DNA of 64,000 nucleotides, taken from Bathymodiolus brooksi. Taxonomy: Eukaryota; Mollusca; Bivalvia; Mytilida; Modiolidae. The DNA lies in assembly GCA_963680875.1 (NCBI GenBank), contig OY804582.1, positions 53,338,646 through 53,402,645 of the forward strand, in the 5' to 3' direction. Each line of letters opens with the position of its first letter. Positions within the stretch are counted from its first letter, which is position 1. Below, one piece after another: positions 12,651 through 27,700 of the stretch. The notes beneath the pieces are model-generated. The model saw only the letters and a program-made list of their open reading frames with translations. It had not been told where the DNA came from and did not search any database. The position numbers and the translations under genes were made by a program.

Positions 12651-15600
12651 TACCCCTTTGGATTGTCTCTCATTCTACGATTTACGTCTCCAATCTACCC
12701 TTTTGGATTGTCTCTCATTCTACGATTTACGTCATCCGTCTACCCCTTTGGATTGTCTCTCATTCTACGATTTACGTCATCCCTCTACCCCTTTAGATTG
12801 TCTCTCATTCTACGATTTACGTCTCCCCTCTACCCCTTAGGATTGTCTCTCATTCTACGATTTACATCTCCCCTCTACCCCTCTGGATTGTCTTTCATTC
12901 TGCGATTTGCGTCTCCTTTCTACCCCTTTGGATTGTCTCTCATTCTACGATTTACGTCTTCCCTCTACCCCTTTGGATTGTCTCTTATTGTACGATTTAC
13001 GTCTTCCCTCTACCCATTTGGATTGCCTCTCATTCAACGATTTACGTCATCCCTCTACCCCTTTTGATTGTCTCTCACTCTACGATTTACGTCATCCCTC
13101 TACCCCTTTGGATTATCTCTCACTCTACGATTTACGTCGTCCCTCTACCCCTTTGGATTTTCTCTCATTCTACGATTTAATTCATCCCTCTACCCCTTTG
13201 GATTGTCTCTCATTCTACGATTTACGTCTCCCCTCTACCCCTTAGGATTGTCTCTCATTCTACGATTTACGTCTCCCCTCTACCCCTTTCGATTGTCTCT
13301 CATTCTACGATTTACGTCTCCCCTCTACCCCTTTGGATTGTCTCTCATTCTACGATTTACGGCATCCCTCTACCCCTTTTGATTGTCTCTCACTCTACGA
13401 TTTACGTCATCCCTCTACCCCTTTGGATTGTCTCTCATTCTACGATTTACGTCTCCTTTCTACCCCTTTGGATTGTCTCTCATTCTACGATTTACGTCAT
13501 CCCTCTACCCCTTTGGATTGTCTCTCATTCTACGATTTACGTCATCGGTCTACCCCATTGGATTGTCTCTCATTCTACGATTTACGTCTCCCCTCTACCC
13601 CTTTGGATTGTCTCTCATTCTACGATTTACGTCTCCCCTCTACCCCTTTGGATTATCTCTCACTCTACGATTTACGTCGTCCCTCTACCCCTTTGGATTT
13701 TCTCTCATTCTACGATTTACGTCATCCCTCTACCCCTTTGGATTGTCTCTCATTCTACGATTTACGTCTCCCCTCTACCCCTTTGGATTGTCTCTCATTC
13801 TACGATTTACGTCTCCCCTCTACCCCTTTGGATTGTCTCTCATTCTACGATTTACGTCATCCCTCTACCCCTTTGGATTGTCTCTCATTCTACGATTTAC
13901 GTCATCCCTCTACCCCTTTGGATTGTTTTTCATTCTACGATTTACGTCTCCCCTCTACCCCTTTGGATTTTCTCTCACTCTACGATTTACGTCTCCCCTC
14001 TACCCCTTTGGATTGTCTCTCATTCTACGATTTACGTCATCCCTCTACCCCTTTTGATTGTCTCTCACTCTACGATTTACGTCATCCCTCTACCCCTTTG
14101 GATTGTCTCTCATTCTACGATTTACGTCATCCCTCTACCCCTTTTGATTATCTCTCACTCTACGATTTACGTCGTCCCTCTAACCCTTTGGATTTTCTCT
14201 CATTCTACGATTTACGTCATCCCTCTACCCCTTTGGATTGTTTTTCATTCTACGATTTACGTCTCCCCTCTACCCCTTTGGATTGTCTCTCACTCTACGA
14301 TTTACGTCTCCCCTCTACCCCTTTGGATTGTCTCTCATTCTACGATTTACGTCATCCCTCTACCCCTTTTGATTGTCTCTCACTCTACGATTTACGTCAT
14401 CCCTCTACCCCTTTGGATTATCTCTCACTCTACGATTTACGTCGTCCCTCTACCCCTTTGGATTTTCTCTCATTCTACGATTTACGTCATCCCTCTACCC
14501 CTTTGGATTGTCTCTCATTCTACGATTTACGTCTCCCCTCTACCCCTTAGGATTGTCTCTCATTCTACGATTTACCTCTCCCCTCTACCCCTTTGGATTG
14601 TCTCTCATTCTACGATTTACGTCTCCCCTCTACCCCTTTGGATTGTCTCTCATTCTACGATTTACGTCATCCCTCTACCCCTTTGGATTGTCTCTCATTC
14701 TACGATTTACGTCTCCTTTCTACCCCTTTGGATTGTCTCTCATTCTACGATTTACGTCATCCCTCTACCCCTTTGGATTGTCTCTCATTCTACGATTTAC
14801 GTCATCGCTCTACCCCTTTGGATTGTCTCTCATTCTACGATTTACGTCATCCCTCTACCCCTTTGGATTGTCTCTCATTCTATGATTTATGTCTCCCCTC
14901 TACCCCTTTGGATTGTCTCTCATTCTACGATTTACGTCATCCCTCTACCCCTTTGGATTGTCTCTCATTCTATGATTTATGTCTCCCCTCTACCCCTTTG
15001 GATTGTCTCTCATTCTACGATTTACGTCTTCCCTCTACCCCTTTGGATTGTCTCTCATTCTACGATTTACGTCATCCCTCTACCCCTTTGGATTGTCTCT
15101 CATTCTACGATTTACGTCGTCCCTCTACCCTTTTCGATTGTCTCTCATTCTACGATTTACGTCATCCGTCTACCCCTTTGGATTGTCTCTCATTCTACGA
15201 TTTACGTCATCCCTCTACCCCTTTGGATTGTCTCTCATTCTACGATTTACGTCTCCCCTCTACCCCTTTGGATTGTCTCTCATTCTACGATTTACGTCAT
15301 CCGTCTACCCCTTTGGATTGTCTCTCATTCTACGATTTACGTCATCCGTCTACCCCTTTGGATTGTCTCTCATTCTACGATTTACGTCATCCCTCTACGC
15401 CTTTTGGATTGTCTCTCATTCTACGAATTACGTGATCCCTCTACCCCTTTGGATTATCTCTCATTCTACGATTTACGTCTCCCCTCTACCCCTTTGGATT
15501 GTCTCTCATTCTACGATTTACGTCTCCCCTCTACCCCTTTGGATTGTCTCTCATTCTACGATTTATGTATCCCCTCTACCTCTTTGGATTGTCTCTCATT

Positions 15601-18151
15601 CTACGATTTACATCTCCCCTCTACCCCTTTGGATTGTCTCTCATTCTACGATTTACGTCGTCCCTCTACCCCTTTGGATTGTCTCTCATTCTACGATTTA
15701 CGTCATCCGTCTATCCCTTTGGATTGTCTCTCATTCTACGATTTACGTCATCCCTCTACGCCTTTTGGATTGTCTCTCATTCGACGATTTACGTCATCCC
15801 TCTACCCCTTTGGATTGTCTCTCATTCTACGATTTACGTCTCCAATCTACCCTTTTGGATTGTCTGTCATTCTACGATTTACGTCATCCGTCTACCCCTT
15901 TGGATTGTCTCTCATTCTACGATTTACGTCATCCCTCTACCCCTTTAGATTGTCTCTCATTCTACGATTTACGTCTCCCCTCTACCCCTTAGGATTGTCT
16001 CGCATTCTACGATTTACATCTCCCCTCTACCCCTCTGGATTGTCTTTCATTCTGCGATTTGCGTCTCCTTTCTACCCCTTTGGATTGTCTCTCATTCTAC
16101 GATTTACGTCTTCCCTCTACCCCTTTGGATTGTCTCTTATTGTACGATTTACGTCTTCCCTCTACCCATTTGGATTGCCTCTCATTCAACGATTTACGTC
16201 ATCCCTCTACCCCTTTTGATTGTCTCTCACTCTACGATTTACGTCATCCCTCTACCCCTTTGGATTATCTCTCACTCTACGATTTACGTCGTCCCTCTAC
16301 CCCTTTGGATTTTCTCTCATTCTACGATTTAATTCATCCCTCTACCCCTTTGGATTGTCTCTCATTCTACGATTTACGTCTCCCCTCTACCCCTTAGGAT
16401 TGTCTCTCATTCTACGATTTACGTCTCCCCTCTACCCCTTTCGATTGTCTCTCATTCTACGATTTACGTCTCCCCTCTACCCCTTTGGATTGTCTCTCAT
16501 TCTACGATTTACGGCATCCCTCTACCCCTTTTGATTGTCTCTCACTCTACGATTTACGTCATCCCTCTACCCCTTTGGATTGTCTCTCATTCTACGATTT
16601 ACGTCTCCTTTCTACCCCTTTGGATTGTCTCTCATTCTACGATTTACGTCATCCCTCTACCCCTTTGGATTGTCTCTCATTCTACGATTTACGTCATCGC
16701 TCTACCCCATTGGATTGTCTCTCATTCTACGATTTACGTCTCCCCTCTACCCCTTTGGATTGTCTCTCATTCTACGATTTACGTCTCCCCTCTACCCCTT
16801 TGGATTATCTCTCACTCTACGATTTACGTCGTCCCTCTACCCCTTTGGATTTTCTCTCATTCTACGATTTACGTCATCCCTCTACCCCTTTGGATTGTCT
16901 CTCATTCTACGATTTACGTCTCCCCTCTACCCCTTTGGATTGTCTCTCATTCTACGATTTACGTCTCCCCTCTACCCCTTTGGATTGTCTCTCATTCTAC
17001 GATTTACGTCATCCCTCTACCCCTTTGGATTGTCTCTCATTCTACGATTTACGTCATCCCTCTACCCCTTTGGATTGTTTTTCATTCTACGATTTACGTC
17101 TCCCCTCTACCCCTTTGGATTTTCTCTCACTCTACGATTTACGTCTCCCCTCTACCCCTTTGGATTGTCTCTCATTCTACGATTTACGTCATCCCTCTAC
17201 CCCTTTTGATTGTCTCTCACTCTACGATTTACGTCATCCCTCTACCCCTTTGGATTGTCTCTCATTCTACGATTTACGTCATCCCTCTACCCCTTTTGAT
17301 TATCTCTCACTCTACGATTTACGTCGTCCTTCTAACCCTTTGGATTTTCTCTCATTCTACGATTTACGTCATCCCTCTACCCCTTTGGATTGTTTTTCAT
17401 TCTACGATTTACGTCTCCCCTCTACCCCTTTGGATTGTCTCTCACTCTACGATTTACGTCTCCCCTCTACCCCTTTGGATTGTCTCTCATTCTACGATTT
17501 ACGTCATCCCTCTACCCCTTTTGATTGTCTCTCACTCTACGATTTACGTCATCCCTCTACCCCTTTGGATTATCTCTCACTCTACGATTTACGTCGTCCC
17601 TCTACCCCTTTGGATTTTCTCTCATTCTACGATTTACGTCATCCCTCTACCCCTTTGGATTGTCTCTCATTCTACGATTTACGTCTCCCCTCTACCCCTT
17701 AGGATTGTCTCTCATTCTACGATTTACCTCTCCCCTCTACCCCTTTGGATTGTCTCTCATTCTACGATTTACGTCTCCCCTCTACCCCTTTGGATTGTCT
17801 CTCATTCTACGATTTACGTCATCCCTCTACCCCTTTGGATTGTCTCTCATTCTACGATTTACGTCTCCTTTCTACCCCTTTGGATTGTCTCTCATTCTAC
17901 GATTTACGTCATCCCTCTACCCCTTTGGATTGTCTCTCATACTACGATTTACGTCATCGCTCTACCCCTTTGGATTGTCTCTCATTCTACGATTTACGTC
18001 ATCCCTCTACCCCTTTGGATTGTCTCTCATTCTATGATTTATGTCTCCCCTCTACCCCTTTGGATTGTCTCTCATTCTACGATTTACGTCATCCCTCTAC
18101 CCCTTTGGATTGTCTCTCATTCTATGATTTATGTCTCCCCTCTACCCCTTT
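11950..18151 (+). repeat. Higher-order repeat, two copies offset by 3152 bp
   Basis: About 3.05 kb (11950-14999) is repeated in tandem at about 15102-18151 with a constant offset of 3152 bp (70 monomers plus 2 bp). The shared markers are the TTTTCGATTG monomer (11979/15131), the GATTTAATTC monomer (13178/16330), the ACGGCATCC monomer and the paired TATGATTTATG monomers. The first 1.3 kb also belongs to the 1936-bp repeat, so duplications overlap. Confidence 0.84.
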
Positions 18152-20399
18152 GGATTGTCTCTCATTCTACGATTTACGTCATCCCTCTACCCCTTTTGAT
18201 TGTCTCTCACTCTACGATTTACGTCGTCCCTCTACCCCTTTTGATTGTCTCTCATTCTACGATTTACGTCGTCCCTCTACCCCTTTGGATTTTCTCTCAT
18301 TCTACGATTTACGTCATCCCTCTACCCCTTTGGATTGTCTCTCACTCTACAATTTACGTCGTCCCTCTACCCCTTTGGATTTTCTCTCATTCTACGATTT
18401 ACGTCTCCCCTCTACCCCTTTGGATTGTCTCTCATTCTACGGTTTACGTCATCCCTCTACCCCTTTGGATTGTCTCTCATTCTACGATTTACATCTCCCC
18501 TCTACCTCTTTGGATTGTCTTTCATTCTGCGATTTACGTCTTCCCTCTACCCCTTTTGATTGTCTCTCATTCTACAATTTACGTCTCCCCTCTACCCCTT
18601 TGGATTGTCTCTCACTCTACGATTTACGTCTCCTTTCTACCCCTTTTGATTGTCTCTCATTCTACAATTTACGTCATCCCTCTACCCCTTTGGATTGTCT
18701 CTCATTCTACGATTTACATCTCCCCTCTACCCCTTTGGATTGTCTCTCATTCTACGATTTACGTCTCCCCTCTACCCCTTTGGATTGTCTCTCATTCTAC
18801 GGTTTACGTCATCCCTCTACCCCTTTGGATTTTCTCTCATTCTACGATTTACGTCATCCCTCTACCCCTTTGGATTGTCTCTCACTCTACAATTTACGTC
18901 GTCCCTCTACCCCTTTGGATTTTCTCTCATTCTACGATTTACGTCATCCCTCTACCCCTTTGGATTGTCTCTCATTCTACGATTTACGTCATCCCTCTAC
19001 CCCTTTGGATTGTCTCTCATTCTACGATTTACATCTCCCCTCTACCCCTTTGGATTGTCTCTCATTCTACGATTTACGTCTCCCCTCTACCCATTTGGAT
19101 TGTCTCTCATTCTACGATTTACGTCATCCCTCTACCCCTTTGGATTGTCTCTCATTCTACGATTTACGTCTCCCCTCTACCCCTTAGGATTGTCTCTCAT
19201 TCTACGATTTACATCTCCCCTCTACCCCTTTGGATTGTCTTTCATTTTGCGATTTGCGTCTCCTTTCTACCCCTTTGGATTGTCTCTCATTCTACGATTT
19301 ACGTCTTCCCTCTACCCCTTTTGATTGTCTCTCATTCTACAATTTACGTCTCCCCTCTACCCCTTTGGATTGTCTCTCACTCTACGATGTACGTCTCCTT
19401 TCTACCCCTTTTGATTGTCTTTCATTCTGCGATTTGCGTCTCCTTTCTACCTCTTTGGATTGTCTCTCATTCTACGATTTACGTCTTCCCTCTACCCCTT
19501 TGGATTGTCTCTCATTCTACGATTTACGTCATCCCTCTACCCCTTTTGATTGTCTCTCACTCTACGATTTACGTCATCCCTCTACCCCTTTTGATTGTCT
19601 CTCATTCTACGATTTACGTCGTCCCTCTACCCCTTTGGATTTTCTCTCATTCTACGATTTACGTCATCCCTCTACCCCTTTGGAATGTCTCTCACTCTAC
19701 AATTTACGTCGTCCCTCTACCCCTTTGGATTTTCTCTCATTCTACGATTTACGTCATCCCTCTACCCCTTTGGATTGTCTCTCATTCTACGATTTACGTC
19801 ATCCCTCTACCCCTTTGGATTGTCTCTCATTCTACGATTTACATCTCCCCTCTAACCCTTTGGATTGTCTCTCATTCTACGATTTACGTCTCCCCTCTAC
19901 CCCTTTGGATTGTCTCTCATTCTACGATTTACGTCATCCCTCTACCCCTTTGGATTGTCTCTCATTCTACGATTTACGTCTCCCCTCTACCCCTTTTGGT
20001 TGTCTCTCATTCTACAATTTACGTCTCCCCTCTACCCCTTTGGATTGTCTCTCACTCTACGATTTACGTCTACTTTCTACCCCTTTTGATTGTCTCTCAT
20101 TCTACAATTTACGTCTTCCCTCTACCCCTTTGGATTGTCTCTCACTCTACGATTTACGTCTCCTTTCTACCCCTTTGGATTGTCTCTCATTCTACGATTT
20201 ACGTCTTCCCTCTACCCCTTTTGATTGTCTCTCACTCTACGATTTACGTCGTCCCTCTACCCCTTTGGATTTTCTCTCATTCTACGATTTACGTCATCCC
20301 TCTACCCCTTTGGATTGTCTCTCATTCTACGATTTACGTCTCCCCTCTACCCCTTAGGATTGTCTCTCATTCTACGATTTACATCTCCCCTCTACCCCT

Positions 20400-23300
20400 T
20401 TGGATTGTCTTTCATTCTGCGATTTGCGTCTCCTTTCTACCCCTTTGGATTGTCTCTCATTCTACGATTTACGTCTTCCCTCTACCCCTTTTGATTGTCT
20501 CTCATTCTACAATTTACGTCTCCCCTCTACCCCTTTGGATTGTCTCTCACTCTACGATTTACGTCTCCTTTCTACCCCTTTTGATTGTCTCTCATTCTAC
20601 AATTTACGTCTTCCCTCTACCCCTTTTGATTGTCTCTCATTCTACGATTTACGTCTCCCCTCTACACCTTTGGATTGTCTCTCATTCTACGATTTACGTC
20701 TCCTTTCTACCCCTTTGGATTGTCTCTCATTCTACGATTTACGTCTTCCCTCTACCCATTTGGATTGTCTCTCATTCTACGATTTACGTCTCCCCTCTAC
20801 CCCTTTGGATTATCTCTCATTCTACGATTTACGTCTCCCCTCTACCCCTTTGGATTGTCTCTCATTCTACGATTTACGTCTCCCCTCTACCCCTTTGGAT
20901 TGTCTCTCATTCTACGATTTACGACATCCATCTACCCCTTTGGATTGTCTCTCATTCTACGATTTACGTCATCCGCCTACCCCTTTGGATTGTCTCTCAT
21001 TCTACGATTTACGTCATCCCTCTACCCCTTTGGATTGTCTCTCATTCTACGATTTACGTCGTCCCTCTACCCTTTTCGATTGTCTCTCATTCTACGATTT
21101 ACGTCATTCGTCTACCCCTTTGGATTGTCTCTCATTCTACGATTTACGTCTCCCCTCTACCCCTTTGGATTGTCTCTCATTCTACGATTTACGTCATCCG
21201 TCTACCCCTTTGGATTGTCTCTCATTCTACGATTTACGTCATCCGTCTACCCCTTTGGATTGTCTCTCATTCTACGATTTACGTCATCCCTCTACGCCTT
21301 TTGGATTGTCTCTCATTCTACGATTTACGTCATCCCTCTACCCCTTTGGATTATCTCTCATTCTACGATTTACGTCTCCCCTCTACCCCTTTGGATTGTC
21401 TCTCATTCTACGATTTACGTCTCCCCTCTACCCCTTTGGATTGTCTCTCATTCTACGATTTATGTCTCCCCTCTACCTCTTTGGATTGTCTCTCATTCTA
21501 CGATTTACATCTCCCCTCTACCCCTTTGGATTGTCTCTCATTCTACGATTTACGTCGTCCCTCTACCCCTTTGGATTGTCTCTCATTCTACGATTTACGT
21601 CATCCGTCTATCCCTTTGGATTGTCTCTCATTCTACGATTTACGTCATCCCTCTACGCCTTTTGGATTGTCTCTCATTCTACGATTTACGTCATCCCTCT
21701 ACCCCTTTGGATTGTCTCTCATTCTACGATTTACGTCTCCCCTCTACCCTTTTGGATTGTCTCTCATTCTACGATTTACGTCATTCGTCTACCCCTTTGG
21801 ATTGTCTCTCATTCTACGATTTACGTCATCCCTCTACTCATTTAGATTGTCTCTCATTCTACGATTTACGTCTCCCCTCTACCCCTTAGGATTGTCTCTC
21901 ATTCTACGATTTACATCTCCCCTCTACCCCTTTGGATTGTCTTTCATTCTGCGATTTGCGTCTCCTTTCTACCCCTTTGGATTGTCTCTCATTCTACGAT
22001 TTACGTCTCCCCTCTACCCTTTTGGATTGTCTCTCATTCTACGATTTACGTCGTCCCTCTACTCCTTTGGATTGTTTTTCATTCTAAGATTTATGTCTCC
22101 CCTCTACCTCTTTGGATTGTCTCTCATTCTACGATTTGCGTCTCCTTTCTACCCCTTTGGATTGTCTCTCATTCTACGATTTACATCTCCCCTCTACCCC
22201 TTTAGATTGTCTCTCATTCTACGATTTACGTCTCCCCTCTACCCCTTTGGATTGTCTCTCACTCTACGATTTACGTCTCCTTTCTACCCCTTTGGATTGT
22301 CTCTCATTCTACGATTTACGTCTTCCCTCTACCCCTTTGGATTGTCTCTCACTCTACAATTTACGTCTCCCCTCTACCCCTTTGGATTGTCTCTCACTCT
22401 ACGATTTACGTCTCCTTTCTACCCCTTTTGATTGTCTCTCATTCTACAATTTACGTCTTCCCTCTACCCCTTTTGATTGTCTCTCATTCTACGATTTACG
22501 TCTCCCCTCTACACCTTTGGATTGTCTCTCATTCTACGATTTACGTCTCCTTTCTACCCTTTTGGATTGTCTCTCATTCTACGATTTACGTCTTCCCTCT
22601 ACCCATTTGGATTGTCTCTCATTCTACGATTTACGTCTCCCCTCTACCCCTTTGGATTATCTCTCATTCTACGATTTACGTCTCCCCTCTACCCCTTTGG
22701 ATTGTCTCTCATTCTACGATTTACGTCTCCCCTCTACCCCTTTGGATTGTCTCTCATTCTACGATTTACGACATCCATCTACCCCTTTGGATTGTCTCTC
22801 ATTCTACGATTTACGTCATCCGCCTACCCCTTTGGATTGTCTCTCATTCTACGATTTACGTCATCCCTCTACCCCTTTGGATTGTCTCTCATTCTACGAT
22901 TTACGTCGTCCCTCTACCCTTTTCGATTGTCTCTCATTCTACGATTTACGTCATCCGTCTACCCCTTTGGATTGTCTCTCATTCTACGATTTACGTCTCC
23001 CCTCTACCCCTTTGGATTGTCTCTCATTCTACGATTTACGTCATCCGTCTACCCCTTTGGATTGTCTCTCATTCTACGATTTACGTCATCCGTCTACCCC
23101 TTTGGATTGTCTCTCATTCTACGATTTACGTCATCCCTCTACGCCTTTTGGATTGTCTCTCATTCTACGATTTACGTCATCCCTCTACCCCTTTGGATTA
23201 TCTCTCATTCTACGATTTACGTCTCCCCTCTACCCCTTTGGATTGTCTCTCATTCTACGATTTACGTCTCCCCTCTACCCCTTTGGATTGTCTCTCATTC

Positions 23301-24400
23301 TACGATTTATGTCTCCCCTCTACCTCTTTGGATTGTCTCTCATTCTACGATTTACATCTCCCCTCTACCCCTTTGGATTGTCTCTCATTCTACGATTTAC
23401 GTCGTCCCTCTACCCCTTTGGATTGTCTCTCATTCTACGATTTACGTCATCTGTCTATCCCTTTGGATTGTCTCTCATTCTACGATTTACGTCATCCCTC
23501 TACGCCTTTTGGATTGTCTCTCATTCTACGATTTACGTCTCCCCTCTACCCTTTTGGATTGTCTCTCATTCTACGATTTACGTCATCCGTCTACCCCTTT
23601 GGATTGTCTCTCATTCTACGATTTACGTCATCCCTCTACCCATTTAGATTGTCTCTCATTCTACGATTTACGTCTCCCCTCTACCCCTTAGGATTGTCTC
23701 TCATTCTACGATTTACATCTCCCCTCTACCCCTTTGGATTGTCTTTCATTCTGCGATTTGCGTCTCCTTTCTACCCCTTTGGATTGTCTCTCATTCTACG
23801 ATTTACGTCTCCCCTCTACCCTTTTGGATTGTCTCTCATTCTACGATTTACGTCGTCCCTCTACTCCTTTGGATTGTTTTTCATTCTAAGATTTATGTCT
23901 CCCCTCTACCTCTTTGGATTGTCTCTCATTCTACGATTTGCGTCTCCTTTCTACCCCTTTGGATTGTCTCTCATTCTACGATTTACATCTCCCCTCTACC
24001 CCTTTAGATTGTCTCTCATTCTACGATTTACGTCTCCCCTCTACCCCTTTGGATTGTCTCTCACGCAACGATTTACGTCTCCTTTCTACCCCTTTGGATT
24101 GTCTCTCATTCTACGATTTACGTCTTCCCTCTACCCCTTTGGATTGTCTCTCACTCTACGATTTACGTCTCCCCTCTACCCCTTTGGATTGTCTCTCACT
24201 CTACGATTTACGTCTCCTTTCTACCCCTTTGGATTGTCTCTCATTCTACGATTTACGTCATTCGTCTACCCCTTTGGATTGTCTCTCATTCTACGATTTA
24301 CATCTCCCCTCTACCCCTTTAGATTGTCTCTCATTCTACGATTTACGTCTCCCCTCTACCCCTTTGGATTGTCTCTCACTCTACGATTTACGTCTCCTTT
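20400..24400 (+). repeat. Higher-order repeat, two copies offset by 1847 then 1802 bp
   Basis: The segment starting near 20630 recurs near 22477 (offset 1847 bp). After the loss of one monomer the offset becomes 1802 bp (22112/23914). Shared markers are the CGACATCCATC monomer, the CATCCGCCTAC monomer, the TTTTCGATTG monomer and the TTCTAAGATTTATG monomer. A related block starts at 27961 (offset 7561 bp from 20400), and part of the same pattern is at 9370. Confidence 0.8.
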
Positions 24401-24723
24401 CTACCCCTTTGGATTGTCTCTCATTCTACGATTTACGTCTTCCCTCTACCCCTTTGGATTGTCTCTCACTCTACGATTTACTTCTCCCCTCTACCCCTTT
24501 GGATTGTCTCTCACTCTACGATTTACGTCTCCTTTCTACCCCTTTGGATTGTCTCTCATTCTACGATTTACGTCATCCGTCTACCCCTTTGGATTGTCTC
24601 TCATTCTACGATTTACGTCATCCCTCTACCCCTTTAGATTGTCTCTCATTCTACGATTTACGTCTCCCCTCTACCCCTTAGGATTGTCTCTCATTCTACG
24701 ATTTACATCTCCCCTCTACCCCT

Positions 24724-27700
24724 TTGGATTGTCTTTCATTCTGCGATTTGCGTCTCCTTTCTACCCCTTTGGATTGTCTCTCATTCTACGATTTACGTCT
24801 CCCCTCTACCCTTTTGGATTGTCTCTCATTCTACGATTTACGTCGTCCCTCTACTCCTTTGGATTGTTTTTCATTCTATGATTTATGTCTCCCCTCTACC
24901 TCTTTGGATTGTCTCTCATTCTACGATTTGCGTCTCCTTTCTACCCCTTTGGATTGTCTCTCATTCTACGATTTACATCTCCCCTCTACCCCTTTAGATT
25001 GTCTCTCATTCTACGATTTACGTCTCCCCTCTACCCCTTTGGATTGTCTCTCACTCTACGATTTACGTCTCCTTTCTACCCCTTTGGATTGTCTCTCATT
25101 CTACGATTTACGTCTTCCCTCTACCCCTTTGGATTGTCTCTCACTCTACGATTTACGTCTCCCCTCTACCCCTTTGGATTGTCTCTCACTCTACGATTTA
25201 CGTCTCCTTTCTACCCCTTTGGATTGTCTCTCATTCTACGATTTACGTCATTCGTCTACCCCTTTGGATTGTCTCTCATTCTACGATTTACATCTCCCCT
25301 CTACCCCTTTAGATTGTCTCTCATTCTACGATTTACGTCTCCCCTCTACCCCTTTGGATTGTCTCTCACTCTACGATTTACGTCTCCTTTCTACCCCTTT
25401 GGATTGTCTCTCATTCTACGATTTACGTCTTCCCTCTACCCCTTTGGATTGTCTCTCACTCTACGATTTACGTCTCCCCTCTACCCCTTGGGATTGTCTC
25501 TCACTCTACGATTTACGTCTCCTTTCTACCCCTTTGGATTGTCTCTCATTCTACGATTTACGTCATCCGTCTACCCCTTTGGATTGTCTCTCATTCTACG
25601 ATTTACGTCGTCCCTCTACCCTTTGGATTGTCTCTCATTCTACGATTTACGTCTCCCCTCTACCTCTTTGGATTGTCTCTCATTCTACGATTTACGTCTC
25701 CCCTCTACCTCTTTGGATTGTCTCTCATTCTACGATTTACGTCTCCCCTCTACCTCTTTGGATTGTCTCTCATTCTACGATTTACGTCATCCCTCTACCC
25801 CTTTGGATTGTCTCTCATTCTACGATTTACGTCTCCCCTCTACCCCTTTGGATTGTCTCTCACTCTACGATTTACGTCATCCCTCTATCCCTTTGGATTG
25901 TCTCTCATTCTACGATTTACGTCATCCCTCTACCCCTTTAGATTGTCTCTCATTCTACGATTTACGTCGTCCCTCTACCCCTTTGGATTGTCTCTCATTC
26001 TACGATTTACGTCGTCCCTCTACCCTTTTGGATTGTCTCTCATTCTACGATTTACATCTCCCCTCTACCCCTTTGGATTGTCTCTCATTCTACGATTTAC
26101 GTCATCCCTCTACCCCTTTGGATTGTCTCTCATTCTACGATTTACGTCTCCCCTCTACCCCTTTTGATTGTCTCTCATTCTACGATTTACGTCTCCCCTC
26201 TACCCCTTTTGATTGTCTCTCACTCTACGATTTACGTCATCCCTCTATCCCTTTGGATTGTCTCTCATTCTACGATTTACGTCATCCCTCTACCCCTTTG
26301 GATTGTCTCTCATTCTACGATTTACGTCTCCCCTCTACCCCTTAGGATTGTCTCTCATTCTACGATTTACATCTCCCCTCTACCCATTTGGATTGTCTTT
26401 CATTCTGCGATTTGCGTCTCCTTTCTACCCCTTTGGATTGTCTCTCATTCTACGATTTACGTCTTCCCTCTACCCCTTTGGATTGTCTCTCATTCTACGA
26501 TTTACGTCTTCCCTCTACCCATTTGGATTGTCTCATTCTACGATTTACGTCATCCCTCTACTCCTTTGGATTGTTTTTCATTCTATGATTTATGTCTCCC
26601 CTCTACCTCTTTGGATTGTCTCTCATTCTACGATTTGCGTCTTCTTTCTACCCCTTTGGATTGTCTCTCATTCTACGATTTACATCTCCCCTCTACCCCT
26701 TTAGATTGTCTCTCGGTCTACGATTTACGTCTCCCCTCTACCCCTTTGGATTGTCTCTCATTCTACGATTTACATCTTCCCTCTACCCCTTTTGATTGTC
26801 TCTCACTCTACGATTTACGTCATCCCTCTATCCCTTTGGATTTTCTCTCATTCTACGATTTACGTCATCCCTCTACCCCTTTGGATTGTCTCTCATTCTA
26901 CGATTTACGTCTCCCCTCTACCCCTTTGGATTGTCTCTCATTCTACGATTTACATCTCCCCTCTACCCCTTTGGATTGTCTTTCATTCTGCGATTTGCGT
27001 CTCCTTTCTACCCCTTTGGATTGTCTCTCACTCTACGATTTACGTCTCCCCTCTACCCCTTTGGATTGTCTCTCACTCTACGATTTACGTCTGCTTTCTA
27101 CCCCTTTGTATTGTCTCTCATTCTACGATTTACGTCTTCCCTCTACCCCTTTGGATTGTCTCTCACTCTACGATTTACGTCGTCCCTCTACCCCTTTGGA
27201 TTTTCTCTCATTCTACGATTTACGTCATCCCTCTACCCCTTTGGATTGTCTCTCATTCTACGATTTACGTCTCCCCTCTACCCCTTAGGATTGTCTCTCA
27301 TTCTACGATTTACATCTCCCCTCTACCCCTTTGGATTGTCTTTCATTCTGCGATTTGCGTCTCCTTTCTACCCCTTTGGATTGTCTCTCATTCTACGATT
27401 TACGTCTTCCCTCTACCCCTTTTGATTGTCTCTCATTCTACAATTTACGTCTCCCCTCTACCCCTTTGGATTGTCTCTCACTCTACGATTTACGTCACCT
27501 TTCTACCCCTTTTGATTGTCTCTCATTCTACAATTTACGTCTCCCCTCTACCCCTTAGGATTGTCTCTCATTCTACGATTTACATCTCCCCTCTACCCCT
27601 TTGGATTGTCTTTCATTCTGCGATTTGCGTCTCCTTTCTACCCCTTTGGATTGTCTCTCACTCTACGATTTACGTCTCCCCTCTACCCCTTTGGATTGTC

